Positions 16,326-25,764 are shown, numbered from the stretch's first letter. The stretch is 64,000 nucleotides of DNA from CAXXOK01 sp963664595 (GCA_963664595.2 CAXXOK010000010.1:1361205-1425204), one strand, 5' to 3'. The notes: a model not told the origin generated them from the sequence alone. Made by a program: numbers and translations.

Positions 16326-17231
16326 CTAACAATTTATTCTGTATATAATTTCCCCTGTTTGAGAAGCATGTTTCCTTTTTATTAAAATCATTTCTGTTAG
16401 TGCTATTCTTTCTTCAAGTATTTGCATTAAATCTTGACCATCAAATAGAATCATACTTTTTATTTTCCCATTTTGACTGTACACACTCTCAGAAAACCCA
16501 CCAATTGATAAAAATAGTCCTAGAGTATTTTTTAGTTTTGTGTCAATTTTCCCATCAAAAGTATATAAATCACTCATATCTATTGGATCGCTCTGCCACT
16601 TTGCTTCGATTAAATAATCTGTACCATCATATGTAAAAGCTCCATCGATTTGTTCGCCTGAAATTCGAAAAGATTGTTTTGGTTGCAAATCAAATAATTC
16701 AAACAGTCTATTTAAAAAGCCTTCTAATGCAAAGCCACGTTTCTGTGGATATTCATTCTTAACAAGTTCTATAAACTCACTTCTCATATCTGCAAGTCTC
16801 TTGTTAAAATCTTTAGTGTTTCTTAGCTTACTTGCATATATCTTGCGTTTATTGACAGCTTCCTCATTTTCTTTCATTTGTTCAAAATAGCCATTTGATT
16901 GTAATCGTAATAATTTAACCTTTTCATGTGCTTTCCTCGCTTTGTTTTCGCCATCTTCCCAGCGCTTAAGATGGTCAAAGTTGCTCATACTTGCAGTATA
17001 ATTGATTAGATTAAGTAAATCCTGTTGGAATATTTCTGGCTTATCGGCCATTTTATCAACTAATTCGCATACGATATCATATTTACACTGATTTTCCCAG
17101 TCTATTAAAGGTATAATACTCTTATGTTCTATGCAATTATTTATATAGCTTCTTAGATCTTTTTTAGTCCAATAAATGACTGTTAGTGCTTCTTTAAGTG
17201 CCGAAATAGCGATTGGAGATATTTTCTTCAT
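16326..17231 (-). CDS. AT-rich PD-(D/E)XK nuclease, restriction-endonuclease-like
   Basis: A 301-residue protein with a helical N-terminal half (about 1-160, including a charged, coiled-coil-like stretch) and a C-terminal nuclease domain. The nuclease core reads FALEGFLNRLFELFDLQPKQ, then QIDGAF, then YLIEAKW, which supplies the E, D and ExK of a PD-(D/E)XK site. ATG at 17231 has GGAGG 7 bases upstream; the open frame extends further but without support. Base composition is far more AT-rich than the neighbours asnS and recO, so the gene was probably acquired. It looks like a stand-alone restriction or abortive-infection effector; no methyltransferase partner lies next to it. Confidence 0.75.
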   Translation of the reverse strand: MKKISPIAISALKEALTVIYWTKKDLRSYINNCIEHKSIIPLIDWENQCKYDIVCELVDKMADKPEIFQQDLLNLINYTASMSNFDHLKRWEDGENKARKAHEKVKLLRLQSNGYFEQMKENEEAVNKRKIYASKLRNTKDFNKRLADMRSEFIELVKNEYPQKRGFALEGFLNRLFELFDLQPKQSFRISGEQIDGAFTYDGTDYLIEAKWQSDPIDMSDLYTFDGKIDTKLKNTLGLFLSIGGFSESVYSQNGKIKSMILFDGQDLMQILEERIALTEMILIKRKHASQTGEIIYRINC

Positions 17232-17350
17232 TAATCTTCCTCCAGAGAATAAAAAACACTTAAAACCTTTCTGTTTATAAAATATAAACATTATCATACA
17301 TATTGTCAAATAGCAGATAGTAATATATTTGCTATTTATCCCAAATGTAC

Positions 17351-18073
17351 TTACGGTAAAAACCTGCTCGACTTAATCGTCATGTCCAGCCGTGATTCCA
17401 CATACCGCCGCAGCACCTCGAACAGCGTTTTGTCCTCTTTGATGGGGGGCACATCCAGCCCGTTCTTGAGCACGTCGCGCATCCACTGGAGCTGTGCCGC
17501 GCTCACGCGCATCAGCGCAGTGCGGGCGCAGGCGCCGCAGCAGATACCGCCTTCCAGTACATCAAAGCCCGTTCCTTGCCCGGGCGAGATCTTCTTCTGG
17601 CAAAACACGCAGTGGTTCAGCCGGGGCCGGTACCCGCCGGTGGCGGCAAACAGCAGCAGATAAGCGTTTACGATCATCAGGGGCGCTTCCTCTTGGTTAT
17701 AGCAAAGGTGGCGCAGGCTTTCGGTCAGCAGCTCGTACAGCGCTTCCGCCTCCTGCTCCGGGTGCGCGGCGGCCTGCGCCAGCTGCAGCATATAGGCTCC
17801 GCAGGTCATGCGGTAGGCGTCCAGCCGCACAGGATAGAACGAATCGCTGATGGCGCAGGAGGTCAGGGTATAGCGGTCCTGATTGCGGAACACCACAAAC
17901 TCACCCTGCACAAAGTTCTCGCTGGCGGACATCAGGCAGCTTTTGGGCCTGCGGCATCCGCGCGAGAGCACATCCACGCGTCCTTTATCGGGCGTGAGCA
18001 GGGTCAGCATCCGGTCGCGGTCGCGGTAATTGGCCACGCGCAGCACAATGCCCTGCAGCGTTTCAGACGGCAT
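17351..18073 (-). CDS. recO: DNA repair protein RecO
   Basis: A 240-residue RecO protein that loads RecA on SSB-coated DNA with RecR. The N-terminal OB-fold (ETLQGIVLRVANYRDRDRML, then LTPDKGRV), the helical core and the zinc site with CVFC (about residue 155) and CCGAC (about 177) are visible. I choose ATG at 18073 because GGAGGG lies just upstream; the TTG at 18094 would add 7 residues and has no ribosome binding site. It is transcribed divergently from the GlmU-like gene. Confidence 0.92.
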   Translation of the reverse strand: MPSETLQGIVLRVANYRDRDRMLTLLTPDKGRVDVLSRGCRRPKSCLMSASENFVQGEFVVFRNQDRYTLTSCAISDSFYPVRLDAYRMTCGAYMLQLAQAAAHPEQEAEALYELLTESLRHLCYNQEEAPLMIVNAYLLLFAATGGYRPRLNHCVFCQKKISPGQGTGFDVLEGGICCGACARTALMRVSAAQLQWMRDVLKNGLDVPPIKEDKTLFEVLRRYVESRLDMTIKSSRFLP

Positions 18074-18107
18074 CTTCCCTCCACACCTTTCCAAAATTCA
18101 TGCTTGC

Positions 18108-18137
18108 ATTATACCATACCTGTTTGCGGTCTACCAA
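18108..18137 (-). promoter_or_regulatory. Probable recO promoter
   Basis: On the minus strand TTGGTA (complement of 18132-18137) and TATAAT (complement of 18108-18113) are 18 bases apart, 35 bases before the recO start codon. Confidence 0.6.
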
Positions 18138-18206
18138 TCCGGAACCGCTGGAATCCAAAGCCGCATTATGATATACTCAGAACACCGAACATCGGGAGGG
18201 ATTGCT

Positions 18207-19310
18207 ATGAATGAAATTCTCGGCGTATTGCTTACGGATAGTGAAACCCAGTTCTCGGATATGCTGCTGCTGGACAAGCCCTGTTACCGCTTTGTGATGG
18301 AGGCCATGCTGGCCGCGGGCGCGTCCGAAAACGCCTTTGCACAGACTGAGCTTTCCCCGGAGGAAAGCGATACGATCCTGTTTGCATCCCGGCACACGCC
18401 CTGCATCGGCGATCTGTCCGGGCTGGTGGCGCTTGCCAAGGAGGCTCCCGCCGCCCTGGTTACACGGCAGGGTGTGCCGATTGCCGTCGCGCTGCCCGCC
18501 GCGCAGCTGATGCCGTTTTCCGATCCGCTCACCCTGCCCATGCTGCTTTCGCAGTATGCCGATACAGTCCGGCTTGTGCCGCTGCAAAACGAGGCAGACG
18601 GTATCGCGGTAACGGACGCCGAAAGCTATACAGCCGCCCACTGCTGCCTGCGCGCGCGGATTGTGAAGCAGCACATGCAGGCAGGAGTCATCATCCTTGA
18701 TCCCGACCGCACAACGATTGATACCGGAGTGGAAATCGGAACCGGCACCACAATCTACCCCAACAACACACTGGAGGGTGAAACCAAGATCGGGAAAGAC
18801 TGCATGCTGTATCCCGGCAACCGCCTTCGCAACGCTGTCATCGGCGATGATACCAGCGTGGAAAACAGCGTGCTGCTGTTCTGCTCGGTCGGCAGCCATA
18901 CCACCGTAGGCCCGTTCGCTTACCTGCGCCCAAAAACAGCCGTAGGCAGCAACTGCCGCATCGGCGATTTTGTGGAGATCAAAAACTCCACCATCGGCGA
19001 TGAAACCAAAATCAGCCACCTTACCTATGTGGGCGACGGCGACCTGGGCAAGCATATCAACCTGGGCTGCGGCGTGGTGTTCAGCAATTACGACGGCAAA
19101 CAGAAGCACCGCACAGTTGTGGGAGACAACGCCTTTATCGGCTGCAACGTAAATCTGGTACCGCCGGTTACCATCGGCAAGGATACCTATATCGCGGCCG
19201 GGAGCACCGTAACGCAGGATGTGCCGGACGACGCCCTGTTTATCGCCCGCGCACGCGGGGAAATCAAGGAAGGCTGGGTATCCCGCCGCAAGGAAAAGGG
19301 GAAGCTGTAA
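18207..19310 (+). CDS. GlmU-like acetyltransferase with degenerate N-terminal domain
   Basis: The 367-residue protein carries a C-terminal left-handed beta-helix closely matching the acetyltransferase half of GlmU: IIDPDRTTIDTGVEIG-type entry, many hexapeptide repeats, VGPFAYLRP, VEIKNSTIG and SHLTYVGDGDLG, SNYDGKQKHRT. The N-terminal 150 residues are much shorter than the usual 230-residue uridyltransferase and lack the LAAGxGTRM nucleotide-binding loop and the lysine that follows. It should therefore acetylate an amino-sugar phosphate but not make UDP-GlcNAc. GGGAGGG lies 6 bases before ATG 18207. It forms an operon with pth and mfd (3 bp gap). A complete GlmU may exist elsewhere. Confidence 0.82.
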   Translation: MNEILGVLLTDSETQFSDMLLLDKPCYRFVMEAMLAAGASENAFAQTELSPEESDTILFASRHTPCIGDLSGLVALAKEAPAALVTRQGVPIAVALPAAQLMPFSDPLTLPMLLSQYADTVRLVPLQNEADGIAVTDAESYTAAHCCLRARIVKQHMQAGVIILDPDRTTIDTGVEIGTGTTIYPNNTLEGETKIGKDCMLYPGNRLRNAVIGDDTSVENSVLLFCSVGSHTTVGPFAYLRPKTAVGSNCRIGDFVEIKNSTIGDETKISHLTYVGDGDLGKHINLGCGVVFSNYDGKQKHRTVVGDNAFIGCNVNLVPPVTIGKDTYIAAGSTVTQDVPDDALFIARARGEIKEGWVSRRKEKGKL

Positions 19311-19313
19311 CCC

Positions 19314-19922
19314 ATGCATGTAATCGTCGGCCTGGGCAATCCGGGCGAACTTTACGACCATACCCGCCACAACGTGGGCTTTGACGTGCTATCCATACTG
19401 GCGGATAAGCTCAATATCAAAACGGCGAAGCTCAAGGGCGATTCCCAGCTTATGGAAGGCTTCATCGGCGGGGAAAAGGTGATCCTGTGCAAGCCGCAAA
19501 CCTTTATGAACCTGAGCGGCCGGGCCGTGAGCGAGCTGATGAACTTTTACAAGCTCCCGCCTGATCACCTGCTGATCATCTACGATGATATCGATATTCC
19601 GCAGGGCTGGCTGCGCATCCGCCGCAACGGCAGCGCGGGCACGCACAACGGCATGCGTTCGATCGTCGCCTGCCTGAACACGGAAGAATTTCCACGCATC
19701 CGCGTCGGCATCGGCGAACGGCCGGCGGACTATGATCTTGTGGCTTGGGTGCTTTCCCGCTACCATACGCCGGAGGAACGGCAGATCGCCTACGATGCCT
19801 ATTGCCAGGCTGCGGACGCCGCCATTGCCTGGGTCAGGGAGGGAATTGATCTCGCCATGAGGAAATTCAACACCAAGAAGCCCAAGCCCCCTAAACCAAC
19901 CGAAACCGGAGACGAAGCATGA
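19314..19922 (+). CDS. pth: Peptidyl-tRNA hydrolase
   Basis: A 202-residue Pth that frees peptides from prematurely released peptidyl-tRNA. The catalytic and binding residues are in GLGNPGELYDHTRHNVGFD (Asn and the active His), FMNLSGRAV and YDDIDIPQG, with AGTHNGMRSI further on. The C-terminal tail is lysine/proline-rich (KKPKPPKP). It starts 3 bp after the GlmU-like gene and overlaps mfd by 4 bases. The order (glmU)-pth-mfd is common in Bacillota. Confidence 0.95.
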   Translation: MHVIVGLGNPGELYDHTRHNVGFDVLSILADKLNIKTAKLKGDSQLMEGFIGGEKVILCKPQTFMNLSGRAVSELMNFYKLPPDHLLIIYDDIDIPQGWLRIRRNGSAGTHNGMRSIVACLNTEEFPRIRVGIGERPADYDLVAWVLSRYHTPEERQIAYDAYCQAADAAIAWVREGIDLAMRKFNTKKPKPPKPTETGDEA

Positions 19923-22900
19923 ACGAAGGCCTTTTCAACGGATATACAGCGCTGCCCGCGTGGACAGCGCTTTTCGATCACCTGCCGGGAGTAACCTGCC
20001 TGTCCGTAAGCGGAATGGCGGAAGGCGAAAAACCCTTCTTTGCCGCCGCGCTTTCGCACGCCGCCCGGCGCCCCATCCTGCTCATCTCCCCCACGGAGCT
20101 TACCGCCAAACGGCAGGCGCAGGATATCGCGCGGCTGGGCGTCGCCTCCGCCGTGCTGCCCAGCCGAGACGTGCAGTTCAGCCGCGCTGCCTCCAGCCGG
20201 GAAAGCACATGGCAGCGCCTGCAGGTACTCCAGGACGCCATCCACGGCCGGATTGCCGTACTGTGCGTATCGGCGGATGCGGCGCTGGACCGCTGCCCCA
20301 ACGCGGAACGCTTTCAAAACGCGTCCATCACCATTGCACAGGGCGGTCGTATCGCCCCCGCCGTCCTGATTGAAAGCCTGCTGCGCCTGGGGTACGAGCG
20401 TGTACCGATGGTGGAGGGCCGCGGGCAATGCGCCATGCGCGGCGCAATTGTGGACGTTTATCCGCCCACCGAGATGGATGCCCTGCGCATCGAGTTTTTT
20501 GACGACGAGGTAGACAGCATCCGCCGGTTTGATCCCATCAGCCAGCGCAGCATTGAGCATGTGGAAAGCGTACAGCTCACGCCCGCCACGGAGTGCCTCC
20601 TCAGCGATTTCGAGGCCGCCGCCGCACGCTATGAAAAAGCGGTCAAGGAGCAGGTCAACCCGGATACCATAACCACGGCCACACAGCCGGGACTTGATTC
20701 GCTGGACGCCTTCTTTCAGGAGATCGATACCCCGGAGGCCGCCGCGGAGATGGCCGCCACTGCCCTGCTGGACAAAGCCGAAAAGCCGGAAACGCCCTCC
20801 CGCCAGAAGCACCACTTGGACGACGCGGCAGGCCTGCGCGCGGGCTATCCCATCCGCACCGCGCCGATGTGGCTGAATGTGCTGTGCACCGATACCGCCT
20901 CGGCGGACGCCTATCTTCAAAACCCGATCATTCTGGTCGATCAGCCCGATCAGGTGCTGTCCCGCGCCAACGCCAAGCACAACGCATTTTTAACCGAATG
21001 GCAGGAGGCTGCCCTGCGCGGGGACAGTTTTCCCGCCCAACAGAGCCTGCTGCTGCCCTATGATGATCTTCTCGGCTCGCTCAAGCGGCACGCTGTGCTG
21101 CTCTTGAGCGATCTTTCACGCGGGCTGGGCCGGTTTCAGCCCACGGACGCGCTATCCTTTCCCTCCGAGCCTGTAATGCCCTACAACGGCAGGCTGGAGC
21201 CGCTGGCGAAGGATATCGCCGCGTGGCAGGAGCAGGGCTGCGCGGTGGCGTTGCTCACCGGCGGCGAGGCACGCGCCCACCGCCTGCTGCGCGCGCTGGA
21301 GCAGCAAAACGTTTCCGCCACCTATCTGGAAACCGCCGATCAGCCGCTCAAGGCAGGCGGGGTCGTGCTGCTGCCCATCTCCGTGCATAAGGGCTTCCGC
21401 AATATACCCGCCGGGCTTTGCGTGGTATCCGACAGCGATCTGTACGGGTCGGCCTACCAGCGAAGCAAAAAGAAATACGCCGCGGGCGAGCACATTGCCT
21501 CGTTTACCGATCTGCACACCGGCGATTACGTGGTGCACGATACCCACGGTATCGGCATTTACGACGGCGTGGTGCAGCTTTCCACCGAGGGCGTAACGCG
21601 CGATTACCTGCTGATCCGCTATCAGGGCAACGATAAGCTCTATGTGCCCACCGACCAGTTTGACCGCGTACAGAAGTTCATCGGCGCGGAGCAGGGCGCG
21701 CCCAAGCTGAACAAGCTGGGCAGCGGCGCATGGGAAAAGCAGAAGAGCAAGGTGAAGGCGGGGCTCAAAGAGCTCGCCTTCGACCTGGCGGAGCTGTACG
21801 CCCGGCGCCAGAAGCAGGACGGCTTTGCCTTCAGCCACGATCTGCCCTGGCAGCGGGAGTTTGAGGAGCTGTTCCCCTACGAGCTGACCGAGGATCAGCA
21901 AAAGAGCGTGGAGCAGATCTTTGACGATATGGAATCAAGCCGCAACATGGACCGCCTGCTCTGCGGCGACGTAGGCTACGGCAAAACGGAGGTGGCGCTG
22001 CGCGCGGCCTTCAAGGCGGTGCTGGACGGCAAGCAGGTCGCCATCCTCGCTCCGACCACCATCCTGACGCAGCAGCACTTCAACACCATGAAAAAGCGGT
22101 TTTCCGGCTTCCCCGTAACCTGCGAGATGCTCAGCCGCTTCCGCACCACTAAGGAGCAGCGCGAGATCATTGATCAGCTGAAGGAAGGCAAGATCGATAT
22201 CATCGTGGGCACGCACCGCCTGCTCGCCAAGGATATCAAGTTCAAGGATCTGGGCCTGCTCATTATCGACGAGGAGCACCGCTTCGGCGTCAGCCACAAG
22301 GAGCAGATCAAGCACATGAAAACCAAGGTGGATGTGCTCACCCTCTCCGCCACCCCCATTCCCCGCACGCTGCACATGAGCCTGACGGGCATCCGCGATA
22401 TGAGCCTTCTGGAAACCCCGCCGGAGGAACGCCTGCCGGTGAAAACCTATGTAACCCCGTATGATGATTCCATCGTCGCCAACGCCATCCGCCATGAGAT
22501 GGCACGCGGCGGCCAGGTATATTTCCTGTACAACCGCGTGCGCACCATCGAGCAGATGTACTCGCGGCTGCAGGCGCTGGTACCGGACGCGCGCATCGCC
22601 GTAGCGCACGGACAGATGCGCGAGAACGCGCTGGAAGACGTGATGCTGGATTTCTACGCCGGGGCATACGACGTGCTCCTGTGCTCCACCATCATCGAAA
22701 GCGGCCTGGATGTACCGGAGGCCAACACCCTGATCGTGTTCGACGCGGACCGCTTCGGCCTTTCACAGCTCTATCAGCTGCGCGGGCGCGTGGGCCGCTC
22801 CACACGGCAGGCGTATGCCTATTTTACCATCCGGCGGGATAAGCTGCTGTCCGAAACCGCGGAAAAGCGGCTGTCGGCTATCCGCGAGTTTACGGAGTTC

Positions 22901-23542
22901 GGCGCGGGCTACCGTATCGCCATGCGCGATCTGGAAATCCGCGGCGCGGGCGATGTGCTGGGTCCCCAGCAAAGCGGCCAGCTGAGCGCCGTGGGGTACG
23001 ATATGTATGTGAAGCTGATTGAGCAGGCCATCCACGAGGTACAGGGCATTAAGGACACCCCGGAGCTTGATACCCGCGTGGAAATCGCGCTGGACGCATA
23101 TCTGCCCGAGGGACTGGTGCAGGATGAGCGCCTGCGCATTGAGATTTATAAGCGCATCGCCATGATTGAGGATGAAAACAGCCGTTTGGATATTGAGGCC
23201 GAGCTGATCGACCGCTTCGGCGATATCCCCCAGCCGGTGGAAAACCTGGTGCTGGTATCACGCCTGCGCGCGGTCACCCGCAGGCTGGGGATCAACCATC
23301 TGTTCCAGCGTACCGACGGCATCCACATGCGGCTGGACCCCAAATACCTGCCCGATCCCATGGTGCTGTACAACGCCGCCGGGGAAACCGACAAGCGTAT
23401 CCAGTTCAGCCGCCACATGCCGCCGGAGATGGTCATCAAGGAACGCGATCTGACGCCGGACGCGGCGCTTGCTCTTTCCATCAAAATACTCACGGAGGTT
23501 TACCGCCGTGTCGAGGTCACTGCGGCCGCACCAAAGGCATAG
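19919..23542 (+). CDS. mfd: Transcription-repair coupling factor
   Basis: A 1207-residue Mfd, which removes stalled RNA polymerase and recruits UvrA. The N-terminal UvrB-like part (AMRGAIVDVYPPTE at about 170-185), the RNA polymerase interaction domain (GDYVVHDTHGIGIYDG, about 540) and the RecG-like helicase are complete: Walker A GDVGYGKTEVALRAA (about 683), DEEHRFG (about 785), LSATPIPRTLHMS and the TRG/VI block GRVGRS. Length is normal. ATG overlaps the pth stop. Frame is intact over its entire length. Confidence 0.97.
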   Translation: MNEGLFNGYTALPAWTALFDHLPGVTCLSVSGMAEGEKPFFAAALSHAARRPILLISPTELTAKRQAQDIARLGVASAVLPSRDVQFSRAASSRESTWQRLQVLQDAIHGRIAVLCVSADAALDRCPNAERFQNASITIAQGGRIAPAVLIESLLRLGYERVPMVEGRGQCAMRGAIVDVYPPTEMDALRIEFFDDEVDSIRRFDPISQRSIEHVESVQLTPATECLLSDFEAAAARYEKAVKEQVNPDTITTATQPGLDSLDAFFQEIDTPEAAAEMAATALLDKAEKPETPSRQKHHLDDAAGLRAGYPIRTAPMWLNVLCTDTASADAYLQNPIILVDQPDQVLSRANAKHNAFLTEWQEAALRGDSFPAQQSLLLPYDDLLGSLKRHAVLLLSDLSRGLGRFQPTDALSFPSEPVMPYNGRLEPLAKDIAAWQEQGCAVALLTGGEARAHRLLRALEQQNVSATYLETADQPLKAGGVVLLPISVHKGFRNIPAGLCVVSDSDLYGSAYQRSKKKYAAGEHIASFTDLHTGDYVVHDTHGIGIYDGVVQLSTEGVTRDYLLIRYQGNDKLYVPTDQFDRVQKFIGAEQGAPKLNKLGSGAWEKQKSKVKAGLKELAFDLAELYARRQKQDGFAFSHDLPWQREFEELFPYELTEDQQKSVEQIFDDMESSRNMDRLLCGDVGYGKTEVALRAAFKAVLDGKQVAILAPTTILTQQHFNTMKKRFSGFPVTCEMLSRFRTTKEQREIIDQLKEGKIDIIVGTHRLLAKDIKFKDLGLLIIDEEHRFGVSHKEQIKHMKTKVDVLTLSATPIPRTLHMSLTGIRDMSLLETPPEERLPVKTYVTPYDDSIVANAIRHEMARGGQVYFLYNRVRTIEQMYSRLQALVPDARIAVAHGQMRENALEDVMLDFYAGAYDVLLCSTIIESGLDVPEANTLIVFDADRFGLSQLYQLRGRVGRSTRQAYAYFTIRRDKLLSETAEKRLSAIREFTEFGAGYRIAMRDLEIRGAGDVLGPQQSGQLSAVGYDMYVKLIEQAIHEVQGIKDTPELDTRVEIALDAYLPEGLVQDERLRIEIYKRIAMIEDENSRLDIEAELIDRFGDIPQPVENLVLVSRLRAVTRRLGINHLFQRTDGIHMRLDPKYLPDPMVLYNAAGETDKRIQFSRHMPPEMVIKERDLTPDAALALSIKILTEVYRRVEVTAAAPKA

Positions 23543-23559
23543 CCCAGGATAAACAAAGA

Positions 23560-23603
23560 AAGAACCCTTTCCCGCCAGCCGTGTGGGAAAGGGTTCTTCA
23601 TTG
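23560..23603 (+). terminator. Probable terminator after mfd
   Basis: Arms AAGAACCCTTTCCC and GGGAAAGGGTTCTT form a 14-pair stem, followed by CATTGTTCTGTTTTTT. It lies between convergent mfd and the GNAT gene. Confidence 0.7.
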
Positions 23604-23673
23604 TTCTGTTTTTTGCTTTCGTGCAAGGTTTTGCCGGTTTTCTGCAAGCTCTATCCGCAAGACGCTATTTGCT

Positions 23674-24252
23674 TTACTGTGACGCATCTCCGGCAGGTGG
23701 CGTTTTCAGCAAAATGTACTGCATTTCATCAAAGGTTTTCTGCAATTGCTCGGCCGCATACTTTCCCTGCTTAACAAACGTGAAGCCGCACTTTTCAATC
23801 ACACGGCGCGACTGGCTGTTTTCCGCAAAGTGGCCGCAGGTGAGCACTTCCACCCCAAAATTATCAAAGCTATAGTCGATTACGGCGCGCACTGCCTCCG
23901 GCATCAGCCCCTGTCCCCAATACGCTTTGGAGAGCACATAACCGATCTCCCTCACCTTGTAGGACCGGTACGCGTCCTCCCCGCTTGCCCAGGAGCTGTG
24001 CAGCCCCACGGTACCGATCATCTTTTGATCGGCTTTATGGACAATTGCCAGAATGTTTTTGCTGTCGGTCAGCGCCTGAAGAATGCACTTGGTTTCCTCC
24101 GGTGATTCATGATGTTTCCAGCCTGCCATCTCCCCCACGCCCGGTACGGACGCATAGGCATACATATCTTCCCAATCCATCATTGCGATCGGGCGCAGCA
24201 CCAAACGGTCTGTGTTGATTTCAACACCGGTTACATCGACGGGACAATCCAT
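23674..24252 (-). CDS. GNAT family N-acetyltransferase (RimJ/RimL type)
   Basis: A 192-residue acetyltransferase. The RimJ/RimL-type opening TDRLVLRPIAMMDWEDMYAY, the central IGYVLSKAYWGQGLMPEAVR (acetyl-CoA loop, with QGLMPEA) and the final NSQSRRVIEKCGFTFVKQG (the SxrviEKcGF motif) are present. Such proteins acetylate ribosomal proteins, antibiotics or small amines; the target here cannot be told. ATG at 24252 is preceded by GGGGGAAG. It is a lone gene. Confidence 0.85.
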   Translation of the reverse strand: MDCPVDVTGVEINTDRLVLRPIAMMDWEDMYAYASVPGVGEMAGWKHHESPEETKCILQALTDSKNILAIVHKADQKMIGTVGLHSSWASGEDAYRSYKVREIGYVLSKAYWGQGLMPEAVRAVIDYSFDNFGVEVLTCGHFAENSQSRRVIEKCGFTFVKQGKYAAEQLQKTFDEMQYILLKTPPAGDASQ

Positions 24253-24426
24253 ACAATCTTCCCCCTTGCCATTGGATGGTCAGGCGAAAAGCCTTGTCCG
24301 ATATTCTCCATATTTTTATCCGTTTGTCAAGTATATCCTGATATCCAAACGTTTCCGTTCCGTTTCCCCTACCCGCCCGTTCTACAAAAAGGGGTTTCTC
24401 CGCCTGTATCACCCCACATCTTGCGG

Positions 24427-24474
24427 TTGCATTTTCGAACATGTGTTTGTATAATATAAGAGAACTTATGTTCG
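24427..24474 (+). promoter_or_regulatory. dinB promoter with two LexA (SOS) boxes
   Basis: TTGCAT (24427-24432) and TATAAT (24450-24455) are 17 bases apart. A LexA box CGAACATGTGTTTG (24436-24449) fills the spacer, matching the Gram-positive consensus CGAAC-N4-GTTYG. A second box GAACTTATGTTCG (24462-24474) lies over the expected start of transcription. The pair should give tight SOS control of dinB. Confidence 0.85.
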
Positions 24475-24516
24475 CTTATACTGTGAAAGCGCATTTTGCG
24501 CGAAGGGATGATTGTG

Positions 24517-25764
24517 ATGGCCCGTGTTGTGCTGCATGCGGATTTAAACAGCTTTTATGCGTCCGTGGCCTGCCTGGAGCATCCAGAATTCCGGGAAATT
24601 CCCCTGGCGGTTACCGGGGATCCCGAGCTTCGCCATGGTATTGTGCTGGCCAAAAACACAATTGCCAAGCGTTATGGCGTGATCACAGGGCAGCCGATCT
24701 GGCAGGCGAAGCAGAGCTGCCCCAACCTGTATACCGTAAGGCCGGAGCTTGACGCCATCCTGCGGTACAGCCAAACCGTACGCGGCATTTTTTCCCGCTA
24801 TACCGACCGCGTGCAGCCCTTCGGCGTGGATGAAGCCTGGCTGGATATCAGCGGCCCCGGCACGCAGATTGCCGACGGCTGCCGTATTGCCAACCACCTG
24901 CGCCACACCGTGCGGGAGGAAACCGGCCTCACCGTCAGCATAGGCGTGGGCGATAACCGCGTCTTTGCCAAGCTTGGCAGCGACCTGAAAAAGCCGGACG
25001 GCGTGAGCGTGGTTTGCGAGGCGAACCGCGCCACGGTGCTCGATCCGCTGCCCGTAGGCGAATTGCTGTTCATCGGCCGCGCCACGGCCCGCAAGCTCCA
25101 TACCATCGGCATCTACACCATAGGCCAGCTCGCGGCGGCCGACCCGAACGCGCTCAAGGCCATCTTCGGCAAAACGGGCCTGATGCTTTCAGGCTTTGCC
25201 CGTGGCAACGATACCTCGGCAACGCTGGCCGAGGATGTGCCCGCCAACATGAAAAGCGTGGGCAATTCCACCACAACCGCGCACGATATGCTGACAAAGC
25301 AGGATGTGCGGATTACGCTTTATGCCCTGTGCGAAAGCGTTGCCTCCCGCATGCGCAAGCATGAGGTGGTGGGAAGCGTGGTTCGGCTGTCCACCCGGAA
25401 TTCCGATACGCTGGATTGGTCGCAGCACCAGCAGGGGCTGGGCTTTGATACGGATTGCAGCTTTGATCTGTTTGCCTGCACCTATGAGTTGCTTTTGCAG
25501 TGCTGGCAGGAGGGTACGCCGCTGCGCTCCCTCGGCGTCAGCGTCAGCCATCTCTCCCCCGCGGGCAGGCTCATCCAGCTCTCCTTTCTGCCCGAGGACG
25601 CCGCGCGCCAGAAGCGCCAGATTTTGGAATACACCATCGATGATATCCGCAAAAAGTACGGGCATTTCGCCATCCAGCGCGCCGTTATGCACTACGACCG
25701 GGCGCTGGGCTCCATCAATCCCAAGGACGAGCATGTGCTCTGTCCCCTTCCTTTTATCAAATGA
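24517..25764 (+). CDS. dinB: DNA polymerase IV (Y-family)
   Basis: A 415-residue translesion polymerase. Palm residues are in HADLNSFYASVACLE (first catalytic Asp) and FGVDEAWLDISG (the DE pair). The helix-hairpin-helix part (FIGRATARKLHTIGIYTIGQ) and the little-finger domain follow, and QLSFL near residue 355 resembles a beta-clamp binding motif. I choose ATG 24517, with GAAGGG 8 bases upstream, over the TTG at 24496. Two LexA boxes cover its promoter. Length is normal for a clostridial DinB. Confidence 0.93.
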   Translation: MARVVLHADLNSFYASVACLEHPEFREIPLAVTGDPELRHGIVLAKNTIAKRYGVITGQPIWQAKQSCPNLYTVRPELDAILRYSQTVRGIFSRYTDRVQPFGVDEAWLDISGPGTQIADGCRIANHLRHTVREETGLTVSIGVGDNRVFAKLGSDLKKPDGVSVVCEANRATVLDPLPVGELLFIGRATARKLHTIGIYTIGQLAAADPNALKAIFGKTGLMLSGFARGNDTSATLAEDVPANMKSVGNSTTTAHDMLTKQDVRITLYALCESVASRMRKHEVVGSVVRLSTRNSDTLDWSQHQQGLGFDTDCSFDLFACTYELLLQCWQEGTPLRSLGVSVSHLSPAGRLIQLSFLPEDAARQKRQILEYTIDDIRKKYGHFAIQRAVMHYDRALGSINPKDEHVLCPLPFIK

